From positions 1 to 30,954 of the forward strand of contig CABUGV010000042.1 in the NCBI GenBank assembly GCA_902491215.1: a stretch of 30,954 nt of DNA, in the 5' to 3' direction. This document shows positions 6,874 to 14,962 of the stretch, piece by piece. The notes beneath the pieces are model-generated. The model ran no database searches and had not been told where the DNA came from. It saw only the letters and a program-made list of their open reading frames with translations. This DNA comes from 43-108 sp001915545. Lineage in GTDB: Bacteria; Bacteroidota; Bacteroidia; Bacteroidales; Bacteroidaceae. Positions within the stretch are counted from its first letter, which is position 1, and the number at the start of each line of letters is the position of its first letter. A program made the translations under genes and the position numbers.

Positions 6874-8548
6874 AGAGAATCTTTCTTTCGCGTTTTTCTG
6901 CTTTTGCTGCCCAATCCTCCGGTATGAATTTCCAGTGATGCTGTGCCTCTGGAGCTATGACCTTGTTGCGCTTCACGTATTCCATGAGGTAGAAGCGTAT
7001 GTCCTTTTCAGTCGAAGTGATTATGCGGTTCTGTATCTCTTCCTTGCTGAGTCCTGCACCTTTTGTCAGCAGTTCTCCTCCTCCGTTGGCTCTGTATGCC
7101 GTCATTGCCACGGTGTAGGTGTGCTCTGGCTCGAATGGTGTGCCGTCGCTCATGTGCAGAATGTTTATTTTCTCGCCGGTAGGCTTGCGCAGGTCAACTT
7201 CGTATATTATGCCGAAAGCCGAATCGAAGTTGAACAGGAAATTCTTGAATCCTATTCTCTCAGGATTGTTCTTCATTGGGCCTATCATCAGCATCTCGTC
7301 ATCTTCAGATGTCATCTGATTTGTCCATATCGAGTAGCTCATCTCGAGATACTCCTTTATCTCGCTTCCTTTGAGGCGCAGCGTGTAGAGCTTGTCTTCG
7401 AAGCGGTAAAGGTTGAAAAGATTGGTAATCTTTATCGTTCCAGGATCTATCGAAGCATTGAAGAACAGCGGAGCAGCAAACGATATATCTGCGTGCGACA
7501 CTTCCTTCTGCAGTGTGTGTATGAGGTCGATGTAGGCCGACGAACCGAAATAAGCATCAGTGATGTCGATGCGGTTCTTTATTTCACCTATTTCCTGTTC
7601 AGCAAAATGTTCCACCTTGTCATATTCCCTCTTGAAACGCTTGTCGAACTCCCACGTATATTTGTTGTGTATCGAACCTATGTAAATCTGCTTCGGCGCG
7701 AATTTTTTCTTGAATATACGTCCTTTCTTATCGTATGTCAGTCTTATCTGTATCTCCGAAGCCGAATATGCATAGCTCCCTGGATTGACGCATAAAATTT
7801 TCCTGTTGCTCGGTCCCGTAATCTCTTCTATGTTGTTCGTATGGTCGTGGCCGTAGAGAATCAGGTCGAATCCGTCCACTTCGGTCGCTGTTTCGCGCAC
7901 GGCATTCTCGCAGTATTCGTCTGTAATGATACCTTCCTCCATTCCAGAGTGGAAGAGACCGACAATCAGATCCGGTGCCTCCGTCTCTCTGACCTTTTTT
8001 ATCCACATGCGTGCACTCTCCTTTATGTCGTCGAAGTGCATGTCCTTCCATACCTGCAAAGGAATCCAGTGAGGTATGGCCGGTGTGATGAAACCGATGA
8101 AAGCAATTCTGACACCGTCTTTTACTATTATGCTGTATGGCTTGAAATAAGGTTTTCCCGTGTCGTTCGAAATGGCGTTCGCACCAAGTATGGGAAATTT
8201 GCACCCACTGATGAACCTGTCGAAAGTCTTGTGGCCCGTTTCTATGTCGTGGTTGCCGATGACACCTACGTCGTATCCGATGAAGTTACACATGTCGGCC
8301 ACTTTGTGCTGGTTTGGCTCCGTGTCGATATTGTTGAAGTAGTATGCCGTAGGTTCGCCCTGCAGAATATCGCCGCCGTCGACAAGTATCAGGTTCTCCT
8401 CGTGCTTTTCTCTGCGAATGGCTTCCACGTATGCATAGACCTTCTGCAGTCCCCCTTTTCCCCGTTTCTCATGTCGGAAATCGTAGGGAAAGTAGTTCCC
8501 GTGAATGTCGCTTGTGAAAATGATTTTTATGTATTTGTGTGTTGCCAT
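6830..8548 (-). CDS. Bifunctional metallophosphatase / 5'-nucleotidase family protein
   Basis: A 572-residue UshA-type enzyme. The N-terminal calcineurin-like phosphoesterase shows FTSDIHGNYF (D14, H16), LVDGGDILQGEP, IGNHDIETGH, LFHSGMEE and LYGHDHTNN, giving the full two-metal ligand set. The C-terminal 5'-nucleotidase domain (about 310-535) ends with TYTVAMTAYRANGGGELLTKGAG. Unlike UshA, it begins MATHKYIKIIFTSD with no signal peptide, so it should be cytoplasmic. It is the first gene of a three-gene minus-strand operon and overlaps nudC. Its substrate is likely nucleoside monophosphates, but sequence alone does not set specificity. It is divergent from the cbpA-like gene, with 192 bases between the starts. 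Confidence 0.88.
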   Translation of the reverse strand: MATHKYIKIIFTSDIHGNYFPYDFRHEKRGKGGLQKVYAYVEAIRREKHEENLILVDGGDILQGEPTAYYFNNIDTEPNQHKVADMCNFIGYDVGVIGNHDIETGHKTFDRFISGCKFPILGANAISNDTGKPYFKPYSIIVKDGVRIAFIGFITPAIPHWIPLQVWKDMHFDDIKESARMWIKKVRETEAPDLIVGLFHSGMEEGIITDEYCENAVRETATEVDGFDLILYGHDHTNNIEEITGPSNRKILCVNPGSYAYSASEIQIRLTYDKKGRIFKKKFAPKQIYIGSIHNKYTWEFDKRFKREYDKVEHFAEQEIGEIKNRIDITDAYFGSSAYIDLIHTLQKEVSHADISFAAPLFFNASIDPGTIKITNLFNLYRFEDKLYTLRLKGSEIKEYLEMSYSIWTNQMTSEDDEMLMIGPMKNNPERIGFKNFLFNFDSAFGIIYEVDLRKPTGEKINILHMSDGTPFEPEHTYTVAMTAYRANGGGELLTKGAGLSKEEIQNRIITSTEKDIRFYLMEYVKRNKVIAPEAQHHWKFIPEDWAAKAEKRERKILFENYRNDKKDDRVQ

Positions 8549-8728
8549 TTGTGTCGATTTGGTTGTATTCGGGCACGCCCCTTGCTTCCATCGTCAGCGT
8601 TGCCTTGCTCGTCAGACAGAGAAAAACTGCCATTCATGCAAAGATATATCTATTTTTTCAGCCTTTATGTCAGCCGTGGCACTTTATTTGCTGTATATAA
8701 GTGAAAATGGAAAAAATGTATTATAAAA

Positions 8729-8734
8729 AGGAGG
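8729..8734 (+). promoter_or_regulatory. Perfect Shine-Dalgarno AGGAGG ahead of the cbpA-like gene
   Basis: AGGAGG, continuing into T, ends six bases before the ATG at 8741. Such sites are rare in Bacteroidota, and no comparable site precedes the other genes here. Confidence 0.75.
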
Positions 8735-8740
8735 TTCTAT

Positions 8741-9439
8741 ATGGCTTTTATTGATTACTACAAGATTCTGGGTGTCCCACGCGACATTCCTCAGAACGAT
8801 ATCAAGGCGGCTTACCGCAAAAGGTCCAAACAGTTCCATCCGGACCTGCACCCTGACGATCCGAAGGCGAAGGCAAAATTCCAGCTTCTCAACGAAGCAT
8901 ACGCGGTATTGAACGACCCTGACAAGAGGGCGAAATATGATAAATACGGTGAGCAGTGGCGCAATGCCGATGCTTACGAACAGGCAGGTGCCGGCGGATT
9001 CGGTTCTGGCGGTTTCGGCGGTTTTGGCGCTGGTACTGAAGGGTGGACAGATGCCGGATTCAACTTCAATTTCGGCGGTGGAGGAGGCGGATTCTCCGAC
9101 TTCTTCGAACAGCTTTTCGGTGGTGCCGGACGTCGTTCGGCCCGCAGTGCCGGAGGACGTGCAGAGAGTATGCAGCATGATGCGCACTCAACGGTGAACA
9201 TCGATATGTATACAGCCATGCTCGGCGGTGACATCATTCTTCAGACACAGTCGTCGAAACTGAAGCTTAAGATTAAACCTGGAACGCAGAACGGTACAAA
9301 GGTACGTCTTAAGGGTAAAGGCTTCCAGAAAAGCGATGGAAGCTACGGCGACCTCATAATTACCTACAATGTCGTTTTGCCTACAAATCTGACAGAACGT
9401 CAGAAAGAACTCTTGAGAGAAATGCGTGACATGCAATAG
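8741..9439 (+). CDS. cbpA: DnaJ-class co-chaperone, CbpA-like, shortened
   Basis: A 232-residue J-protein that would stimulate DnaK ATPase. The J domain (about 4-67) contains the essential HPD at 33-35 and ends FQLLNEAYAVLNDPDKRAKYDKYG. A Gly/Phe-rich linker (about 80-130) is followed by a single beta-barrel substrate-binding repeat (about 148-232, DMYTAMLGGDIILQT...LKIKPGTQNGTKVRLKGKGF). No zinc-finger region is present, so it is CbpA-type (class II/B). It is shorter than the roughly 300-residue E. coli CbpA: after the first C-terminal repeat it jumps directly to the end-type sequence GDLIITYNVVLPTNLTERQKELLREM. No CbpM partner is adjacent. The strong Shine-Dalgarno suggests tuned translation. 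Confidence 0.88.
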   Translation: MAFIDYYKILGVPRDIPQNDIKAAYRKRSKQFHPDLHPDDPKAKAKFQLLNEAYAVLNDPDKRAKYDKYGEQWRNADAYEQAGAGGFGSGGFGGFGAGTEGWTDAGFNFNFGGGGGGFSDFFEQLFGGAGRRSARSAGGRAESMQHDAHSTVNIDMYTAMLGGDIILQTQSSKLKLKIKPGTQNGTKVRLKGKGFQKSDGSYGDLIITYNVVLPTNLTERQKELLREMRDMQ

Positions 9440-9490
9440 TGTCAGCATACAGGAAAATACATAAGAAAAGTTCCTTTATATGCCGACACT
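9438..9490. terminator. Bidirectional hairpin between convergent cbpA-like gene and metH
   Basis: AGTGTCAGCATA (9438-9449) pairs with TATGCCGACACT (9479-9490) with one mismatch. An inner AGGAA/TTCCT stem (9451-9455 with 9471-9475) extends the hairpin. It begins at the cbpA-like stop codon and lies 33 bases beyond the metH stop. Confidence 0.55.
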
Positions 9491-9522
9491 GTCACAGTAT
9501 ATATGAAATGAATTGATTTTTT

Positions 9523-12279
9523 TCAGAAGAGATTAGGCTTCTTACTTCTGGCTTCTTCCAGCGAAAGCTGTGAAGGAGCCTTTTTGTTTTTATGCTCTTC
9601 GCGCATAGTTTCATATTCAGCGTTGAGCTGTTCGATGAAGGCATCGCGTGTCTCTGCACTCAGAATTCTGTTTGCCACGATAGGGTTCTGCGAAGCATCC
9701 TTCACCCATATCACAGGGTCAGAGTACACAGGAGCAATCTTAAGCGCCGTGTGCTTCTTGCTTGTCGTCGCACCGCCAATCATGAGCGGTATGCGCACAC
9801 CAGCCTTTTCGAGCGAAGCTGCAACGTTCACCATTTCGTCGAGCGACGGAGTGATGAGTCCGCTCAATCCTATCAGGTCTACATTTTCCTCGATGGCAGT
9901 TCTCACAATGTCTTCCGTCTGCACCATTACACCGAGGTCAATTACCTCATATCCGTTGCAGGCCATTACCACAGCCACTATGTTCTTGCCTATGTCGTGC
10001 ACATCGCCCTTTACCGTTGCCACGAGCACCTTGCCGTTGCTCGATGGTTTTGCGCTCTTGCCCTGTTCGATGTACGGCTGCAGAATGTTTGTTGCCTGTT
10101 TCATCGTTCGTGCAGTCTTCACCACCTGAGGCAGGAACATCTTGCCCGAGCCGAACAGCTCGCCCACCTTGTTCATTCCGTCCATGAGCGGACCTTCAAT
10201 GATTTTCACTGCATCCTTTATCTTGTCGAGAGCCTCGTGTATGTCCTCTTCCAGATGGCTTCCATCGCCCTTTATGAGTGCTTTCTGCAGGCGTTCTTCC
10301 ACCGGTGTCAGGTGTCTGTCTTCCTGTGCACTTTCATCATGTTTCTCGGTTGTGCCATGTATGGTCGATGCCATTTCGAGCAGTTTCTCCGTTGCGTGCT
10401 CGTCTCGGTTGAACAGAACGTCTTCGATGGCATGAAGCAGTTCTTCAGGTATGTCCGAATATGCCACCTTCGATGCCGGGTTCACGATACCCATGTCCAT
10501 GCCTTCCTGGATGGCGTGATAGAGGAATACTGCGTGCATTGCTTCGCGCAGATAGTTGTTGCCTCTGAAGGCGAAAGACAGGTTGCTGATTCCTCCGCTT
10601 ATGTGTGCATGAGGCAGATTCTTGCGTATCCATCCTGCCGCCTTGATGAAGTCGATTGCATAGTTGTTGTGCTCCTCGATGCCAGTGCCCACAGCCAGCA
10701 CGTTGGGGTCGAAGATTATGTCGCCCGGATTGAACCCGACTTTTTCCGTGAGCAGCTTGTAGGCACGTTCGCATATCTCAATCTTCCTCTCGAAAGTTGT
10801 AGCCTGTCCCTTCTCGTCGAAGGCCATCACCACGGTAGCTGCGCCCAGTTCCTTTATCTCTCTGGCATGTCCGATGAACGCCTCTTCGCCCTCTTTGAGC
10901 GATATAGAGTTTACCACGCACTTGCCTTGAACGCATTTGAGTCCTGCGCGAATCACTTCCCATTTCGAAGAGTCGATCATTATCGGCACTCTTGAAATTT
11001 CAGGGTCCGACATGATGAGGTTGAGGAAGTTCACCATTTCGTGTTCCGCATCCAGCAGACCGTCGTCCATGTTTATGTCGAGAATCAGTGCTCCGTCCTC
11101 CACCTGTCGGCGTGCAATGTCGAGCGCCTCTTCATATTTCTTTTCGTTTATGAGTCTCAGGAACTTTCTCGAACCGGCCACGTTGCATCTTTCGCCTATG
11201 TTTATGAAGTTCTTCTCCGGCGTCACCTCCAGAAGTTCGAGTCCCGAAAGTCTCAGCACATTGTCTTTCTCCACCGGCACGTGAGGCTTGATCCAGTTGC
11301 CGTCCTTGTCCTTTATGATAGAGGCATACTGCGCAATATATTCGTCAGTCGTACCGCAGCATCCGCCGATTATGTTCACCAGTCCTTCCTCAATATATTC
11401 GCTCACCTCGTGTGCCATGTCCTCCGGTGTCTGGTCATATTCTCCGAGACTGTTCGGCAGTCCTGCGTTCGGATATGCCGATATTCGGTAAGGAGCTTTC
11501 TCTGCCAGCTGTTTCAGAAACGGCTTAAGCTGTTTTGCACCGAACGAGCAGTTCAGACCTACAGAGAAAATGTCGGCATGTCCAACTGATGCCAAGAATG
11601 CCTCCAGAGTCTGTCCCGACAGTGTGCGTCCAGCCTTGTCCGAAATGGTTGCCGAAAGCATTAGTGGCACCCTGCGTCCCGTGCGTTCCATGCACCTTTT
11701 GGCTGCATTGATGGCAGCCTTTGCGTTGAGCGTGTCGAATATTGTCTCAATGAGCAGTGCGTCCACACCTCCGTCGAGCAGAGCCTCTATCTGTTCCTCG
11801 TAGGCCGACATGAGACTGTCGTACGTGATGTCGCGCAAAGCCGGATCGTTCACGTCCGGACTCAGTGAGCAGGTCTTGTTTGTCGGTCCTATCGAACCTG
11901 CTACGAATCGCGGTTTTTCCGGCGTTCTTGCCGTATATTCGTCAGCGGCTTTGCGTGCTATTCTGCAAGCCTCAAGATTTATTTCTCGGCAGAAATCCCC
12001 GAGGCCGTAGTCGGCCATAGACACCCTCTGTGCCGAAAACGTGTTCGTCTCAATGATGTCAGCACCCGCCTCAAGATATTTTCGGTGGATTTCGTCGATG
12101 ACGTCCGGACGCGTGATGTTGAGCATATCGTTGTTGCCCTTCATCTGTCCTGGCATGTCGGCAAAGCGCTTGCCCCTGTAGTCATTTTCCGAAAGTCCAT
12201 ATTTCTGTATCATGGTACCCATTGCACCGTCGAGTATCATGATGCGTTCGTTCGCAATTTCTTCAAAAGTCCTGCTCAT
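9523..12279 (-). CDS. metH: Cobalamin-dependent methionine synthase lacking the C-terminal reactivation domain
   Basis: Transfers methyl from methyltetrahydrofolate through cobalamin to homocysteine. Domains in order are homocysteine-binding (about 1-330: ILDGAMGTMIQKY, GLNCSFGAKQL and GGCCGTT zinc cysteines), pterin-binding (about 350-620: FINIGERCNVAGSRKF, LDINMDDGLLDAE), helical cap (about 650-745) and B12-binding (about 749-880) with VKGDVHDIGKN, where His761 would be the lower cobalt ligand. The protein ends at residue 918 right after SLEEARSKKPNLF. That is where the AdoMet-binding reactivation domain begins in the 1227-residue E. coli enzyme. The region is clean, with no frameshifted continuation downstream, so the short form looks natural. 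It follows smpB by 73 bases; no cobalamin riboswitch fits in that space. Confidence 0.95.
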   Translation of the reverse strand: MSRTFEEIANERIMILDGAMGTMIQKYGLSENDYRGKRFADMPGQMKGNNDMLNITRPDVIDEIHRKYLEAGADIIETNTFSAQRVSMADYGLGDFCREINLEACRIARKAADEYTARTPEKPRFVAGSIGPTNKTCSLSPDVNDPALRDITYDSLMSAYEEQIEALLDGGVDALLIETIFDTLNAKAAINAAKRCMERTGRRVPLMLSATISDKAGRTLSGQTLEAFLASVGHADIFSVGLNCSFGAKQLKPFLKQLAEKAPYRISAYPNAGLPNSLGEYDQTPEDMAHEVSEYIEEGLVNIIGGCCGTTDEYIAQYASIIKDKDGNWIKPHVPVEKDNVLRLSGLELLEVTPEKNFINIGERCNVAGSRKFLRLINEKKYEEALDIARRQVEDGALILDINMDDGLLDAEHEMVNFLNLIMSDPEISRVPIMIDSSKWEVIRAGLKCVQGKCVVNSISLKEGEEAFIGHAREIKELGAATVVMAFDEKGQATTFERKIEICERAYKLLTEKVGFNPGDIIFDPNVLAVGTGIEEHNNYAIDFIKAAGWIRKNLPHAHISGGISNLSFAFRGNNYLREAMHAVFLYHAIQEGMDMGIVNPASKVAYSDIPEELLHAIEDVLFNRDEHATEKLLEMASTIHGTTEKHDESAQEDRHLTPVEERLQKALIKGDGSHLEEDIHEALDKIKDAVKIIEGPLMDGMNKVGELFGSGKMFLPQVVKTARTMKQATNILQPYIEQGKSAKPSSNGKVLVATVKGDVHDIGKNIVAVVMACNGYEVIDLGVMVQTEDIVRTAIEENVDLIGLSGLITPSLDEMVNVAASLEKAGVRIPLMIGGATTSKKHTALKIAPVYSDPVIWVKDASQNPIVANRILSAETRDAFIEQLNAEYETMREEHKNKKAPSQLSLEEARSKKPNLF

Positions 12280-12352
12280 TTATATTATCCTGTAGTGATG
12301 TAAAAAATATATATAAGTGTGTGAAATGTCTCAAGTCTCTTGTCAAGACCCA

Positions 12353-12829
12353 TCAGTGCTTCATCGCTCTGTCCATCTCTCTCCTGTCTTCTCTTTCCTT
12401 GATGCTGTTGCGCTTGTCATATTCCTTCTTACCCTTTGCCAGAGCAATGGCCACTTTGGCCAGTCCCTTTTCGTTGATGAACATGCGTGTCGGCACAATT
12501 GTGAATCCCGGAGCCTTTGTTGCGTCCATGAGCGAACGCAGTTCCTTGCGGTTGAGCAGCAGTTTGCGCTCCCTTCTTTCCGTGTGGTTGTTGTACGAGC
12601 CGAAGCTGTAGAGGGCGATATACATGTTCTTAACCCACAGCTCCCCTCTGTTGAAGTAGCAGAATGTGTCCACAAGGCTGGCCTTTCCCAGCCTGATGGA
12701 TTTTATCTCCGTTCCAGTCAGTACGATGCCGGCAGTGTACGTGTCGATGAATTCGTAGTCGAACGAAGCCCTTTTGTTCTTTATGTTTATCGGCGCCTGT
12801 TTGCCGATTTTCTTTTTCTTGTCTGCCAT
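12353..12829 (-). CDS. smpB: SsrA-binding protein SmpB
   Basis: A 158-residue partner of tmRNA in trans-translation rescue of stalled ribosomes. It matches the family throughout: PINIKNKRASFDYEFIDTYTAGIVLTGTEIKSIRLGKASLVDTFCYF, ELWVKNMYIALY, RKLLLNRKELRSL, FINEKGLAKVAIALAKGKKEYDKRNSIKEREDRREMDRAMK. The lysine-rich C-terminal tail that reaches the mRNA channel is present. It lies 22 bases after the DMP19-family gene on the same strand and upstream of metH, suggesting a three-gene transcript. The tmRNA gene itself is not in the window. Confidence 0.97.
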   Translation of the reverse strand: MADKKKKIGKQAPINIKNKRASFDYEFIDTYTAGIVLTGTEIKSIRLGKASLVDTFCYFNRGELWVKNMYIALYSFGSYNNHTERRERKLLLNRKELRSLMDATKAPGFTIVPTRMFINEKGLAKVAIALAKGKKEYDKRNSIKEREDRREMDRAMKH

Positions 12830-12851
12830 CTTTCCGAATTTTCCTTTCTAT

Positions 12852-13355
12852 TTAGATGAATCTTTCAATGTTGTCCCTTACATACTGGGCTATGTACGGA
12901 GTTGTCTCTTCCTGAAAATCGTCCAGGAAGTCGTCGCCCGCATCATTCAGCTTTTCGAGCTTCTCGTAAAGGGCCATGAATGTCTCCTCGTCCATGTCGG
13001 ATTCAAGCTCCTCGCGGTGAATATGGTAGAGCTTTTTCACCTCATAAAGCAGTTTCGAGAAATCCCTCAGTCCCCACTGCTTCATAGTGTAAGGAAACGG
13101 ATTCTCCAGTATGTACGGGCCGTAGCCGTTGTGCAGAAGCTGTATGAAACCGCCCTCCATCACCTCGTCGAGCACGAATCTGTAGGCCAGCAGCGTGTGC
13201 TGGTCGGCGTTGAGCATCTCCATGTTTTCCGCGTTGAGTCCACCGCCCAATGCTTCGAGATAACTGTCGGTGATGAAACGTATGTATGCAGCTGCGCCTT
13301 TCTCCCAAGCAGAGTCGAGCTCCGCCATGTCTATATGTAATTTGTTTTCAGCCAT
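12852..13355 (-). CDS. DMP19/DUF4375 family protein
   Basis: A 167-residue acidic protein with the family core MEGGFIQLLHNGYGPYILENPFPYTMKQWGLRDFSKLLYEVKKLY (about 71-115), preceded by helical NADQHTLLAYRFVLDEV. The founding DMP19 of Neisseria is a DNA-mimic protein; the role of Bacteroidota members is unknown and no function is claimed. Acidic residues cluster in the C-terminal third (ESDMDEETF, DAGDDFLDDFQEE). It is the first gene of a likely operon with smpB and metH. Confidence 0.72.
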   Translation of the reverse strand: MAENKLHIDMAELDSAWEKGAAAYIRFITDSYLEALGGGLNAENMEMLNADQHTLLAYRFVLDEVMEGGFIQLLHNGYGPYILENPFPYTMKQWGLRDFSKLLYEVKKLYHIHREELESDMDEETFMALYEKLEKLNDAGDDFLDDFQEETTPYIAQYVRDNIERFI

Positions 13356-13372
13356 AAATAGAATATTTTACG

Positions 13373-13380
13373 CAAAAATA
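13373..13380 (-). promoter_or_regulatory. Putative -7 element for the DMP19-smpB-metH operon
   Basis: The minus strand reads TATTTTTG, matching TAnnTTTG, 18 bases upstream of the DMP19 ATG. No convincing -33 element was seen. Confidence 0.4.
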
Positions 13381-13432
13381 CAACAAGAAAACGAATTTGA
13401 CAGTTGCGTGTAAAAGAAAAGTGCAGGACACA

Positions 13433-13834
13433 TCATTTGGTTACCGGTTTACCTGCTTCTGTCCAACCGATATATCCGGTGTTGAGTTCAACAACTTTAT
13501 ATCCGTTCTTGCTCAATATTTTTGCTGCCTCTTTGCTTCTGCGTCCGCTTCGGCAATACAGAGCAATGGTTTTGTCTTTGGGCAGAATTTCCAGACTCTT
13601 CTTCTCAAAATCGCTTTTCAGGACATCAATGTTCTTTGTTCCCTCAATGTGGCCTTCCGAATACTCTTCGGCTGTGCGTACATCAAGACGGACAACAGAT
13701 GTGTCGGCTATGCATTTTTCAAAATCGTCGGGCGCAACCGATTTGAAACCATCTTCTGCTGGGCTGCATCCCAGCATGGTTGTGAAGAATGATAATATAC
13801 CCATAATTGCAATGCTTATACTGAAACGTTTCAT
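13433..13834 (-). CDS. Rhodanese-domain lipoprotein
   Basis: A 133-residue single-domain rhodanese on the cell envelope. A lipoprotein signal (MKRFSISIAIMGILSFFTTM, lipid Cys at 23) is followed by the rhodanese fold: VVRLDVRTAEEYSEGHIEGTKNID, then the active-site loop CRSGRRS with Cys94, ending VVELNTGYIGWTEAGKPV. The intact catalytic loop suggests sulfur transfer or thiol redox activity; the partner is unknown. Start ATG 13834 is chosen because it gives a proper lipoprotein signal. An upstream in-frame ATG at 13888 adds 18 residues that overlap the putative promoter element. Confidence 0.85.
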   Translation of the reverse strand: MKRFSISIAIMGILSFFTTMLGCSPAEDGFKSVAPDDFEKCIADTSVVRLDVRTAEEYSEGHIEGTKNIDVLKSDFEKKSLEILPKDKTIALYCRSGRRSKEAAKILSKNGYKVVELNTGYIGWTEAGKPVTK

Positions 13835-13858
13835 TATTATTTGATTTTTTGTTGTTTG

Positions 13859-13866
13859 CAAAATTA
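13859..13866 (-). promoter_or_regulatory. Putative -7 element for the rhodanese gene
   Basis: The minus strand reads TAATTTTG (TAnnTTTG), 25 bases upstream of the ATG at 13834. This supports the shorter start of that gene. Confidence 0.4.
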
Positions 13867-13961
13867 GGAAAATCCTTGCAATAGCCAATGAAGCATCTGC
13901 AAGATAAGCCCCGCAAGCAGGTTTTACAGTATTTATGATACAACTGATGCCCGATAAATTG

Positions 13962-13969
13962 TATATTTG
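13962..13969 (+). promoter_or_regulatory. Putative -7 element for the MBL-fold lipoprotein gene
   Basis: TATATTTG matches TAnnTTTG and lies 35 bases before the ATG at 14005. The -33 element is not clear. Confidence 0.4.
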
Positions 13970-14004
13970 TGTTTGTAGTAATCACATTCTAAAATTGAAT
14001 CTTT

Positions 14005-14865
14005 ATGAGAAATATGGTTATAAAGTCGTTGATGTTTGCTGCTATGTCTGTTTCATTGATGTCGTGTGGAGGCAGTGCCGGAAGTGGAAATTCCGAAGTT
14101 TCAGCTGAAAAGGATACTGTTGTGCCAAGCGGTGTTGAAACACGTGTGGTCGACAATCTCATGGTTTCCTGGGTGAAGGACAATGATGGAAACAAATTGA
14201 TGCCTCCTTCGTTGTTCGGTGAAAAGGCAAAATCTCTTATCGACAGTCTTGGATTGCAGGAAGGAATACCGGCTTCCGTAAGTACTTTTCTTGTAGACCT
14301 TGATTCTGTAAAGATTCTTTTCGATGCAGGTCTCGGCAATCCGGACAGTCACCTTCTTGAAGGTTTGCAGTCGCTGGGTGTTGCTCCCGATGATGTACGC
14401 TATATTTATCTCACGCACTTGCATGGTGACCATATCGGTGGCTTGATAAATGACGGTAAAGCTGTTTTCCCTAATGCCGACATATATGTATCCAAGCCTG
14501 AATATGACGGATGGATGTCTATGGAAGCTGATAAAAAGGCGCAGGTCGTTGCTGTGTCCGATGCATATAATGGACGCATGCATCTGTTTTCATTCGGTGA
14601 AACATTGTCTGGTGGAGTAAAGGCCATGGATGCTGTTGGACATACGCCCGGCCATACCGTTTATCAGGTTGGTAAATTGCTCGTTGTCGGCGATCTCATG
14701 CACGGTGCGTCTCTTCAGATGGTAAATCCGGATATTTGTGCTTCGTACGATATGGATGCCGACGGAGCGGTCAAGACGCGTCGCTATTACCTTAAATATG
14801 CGCGTGACAACGACTTGGTTATGGCAGGTATGCATTTCCCTGAACCTGCATTCCTGGAATTCTGA
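14005..14865 (+). CDS. MBL-fold metallohydrolase lipoprotein
   Basis: A 286-residue metallo-beta-lactamase-fold hydrolase. A lipoprotein signal ends at LMSC (Cys21). The metal site THLHGDHIGG (about 137-146) is followed by VGHTPGHTVYQV and VVGDLMHG, giving the second histidine and bridging aspartate. A final histidine (GMHFPEP) is near the end. The nearest look-alikes are quorum-quenching or alkylsulfatase-like members of the superfamily, but the substrate cannot be told. Anchoring at the membrane implies action in the periplasm or on the surface. It stands alone between a divergent rhodanese gene and the channel gene. Confidence 0.85.
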   Translation: MRNMVIKSLMFAAMSVSLMSCGGSAGSGNSEVSAEKDTVVPSGVETRVVDNLMVSWVKDNDGNKLMPPSLFGEKAKSLIDSLGLQEGIPASVSTFLVDLDSVKILFDAGLGNPDSHLLEGLQSLGVAPDDVRYIYLTHLHGDHIGGLINDGKAVFPNADIYVSKPEYDGWMSMEADKKAQVVAVSDAYNGRMHLFSFGETLSGGVKAMDAVGHTPGHTVYQVGKLLVVGDLMHGASLQMVNPDICASYDMDADGAVKTRRYYLKYARDNDLVMAGMHFPEPAFLEF

Positions 14866-14962
14866 TGCGACTGCATTAGGAAGTTTTTATTGTATTGATT
14901 GTTTTTTTCAGGTCGCATGCATATCGGCATGTGCTGAATAGGTATACATATAGAAGATAGGC

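Noticed and set aside
6821..8704. Plus-strand open frames opposite the 5'-nucleotidase gene
   Set aside because: Shadow frames with no family signal; the minus-strand metallophosphatase is unambiguous.
9592..10995. Long plus-strand open frame (467 codons) opposite metH
   Set aside because: It is the antisense shadow of metH, with a Cys/His/Leu-rich composition and no recognisable domain.
12280..12352. Cobalamin riboswitch upstream of metH
   Set aside because: Only 73 bases are available and no B12-box-like sequence was seen.
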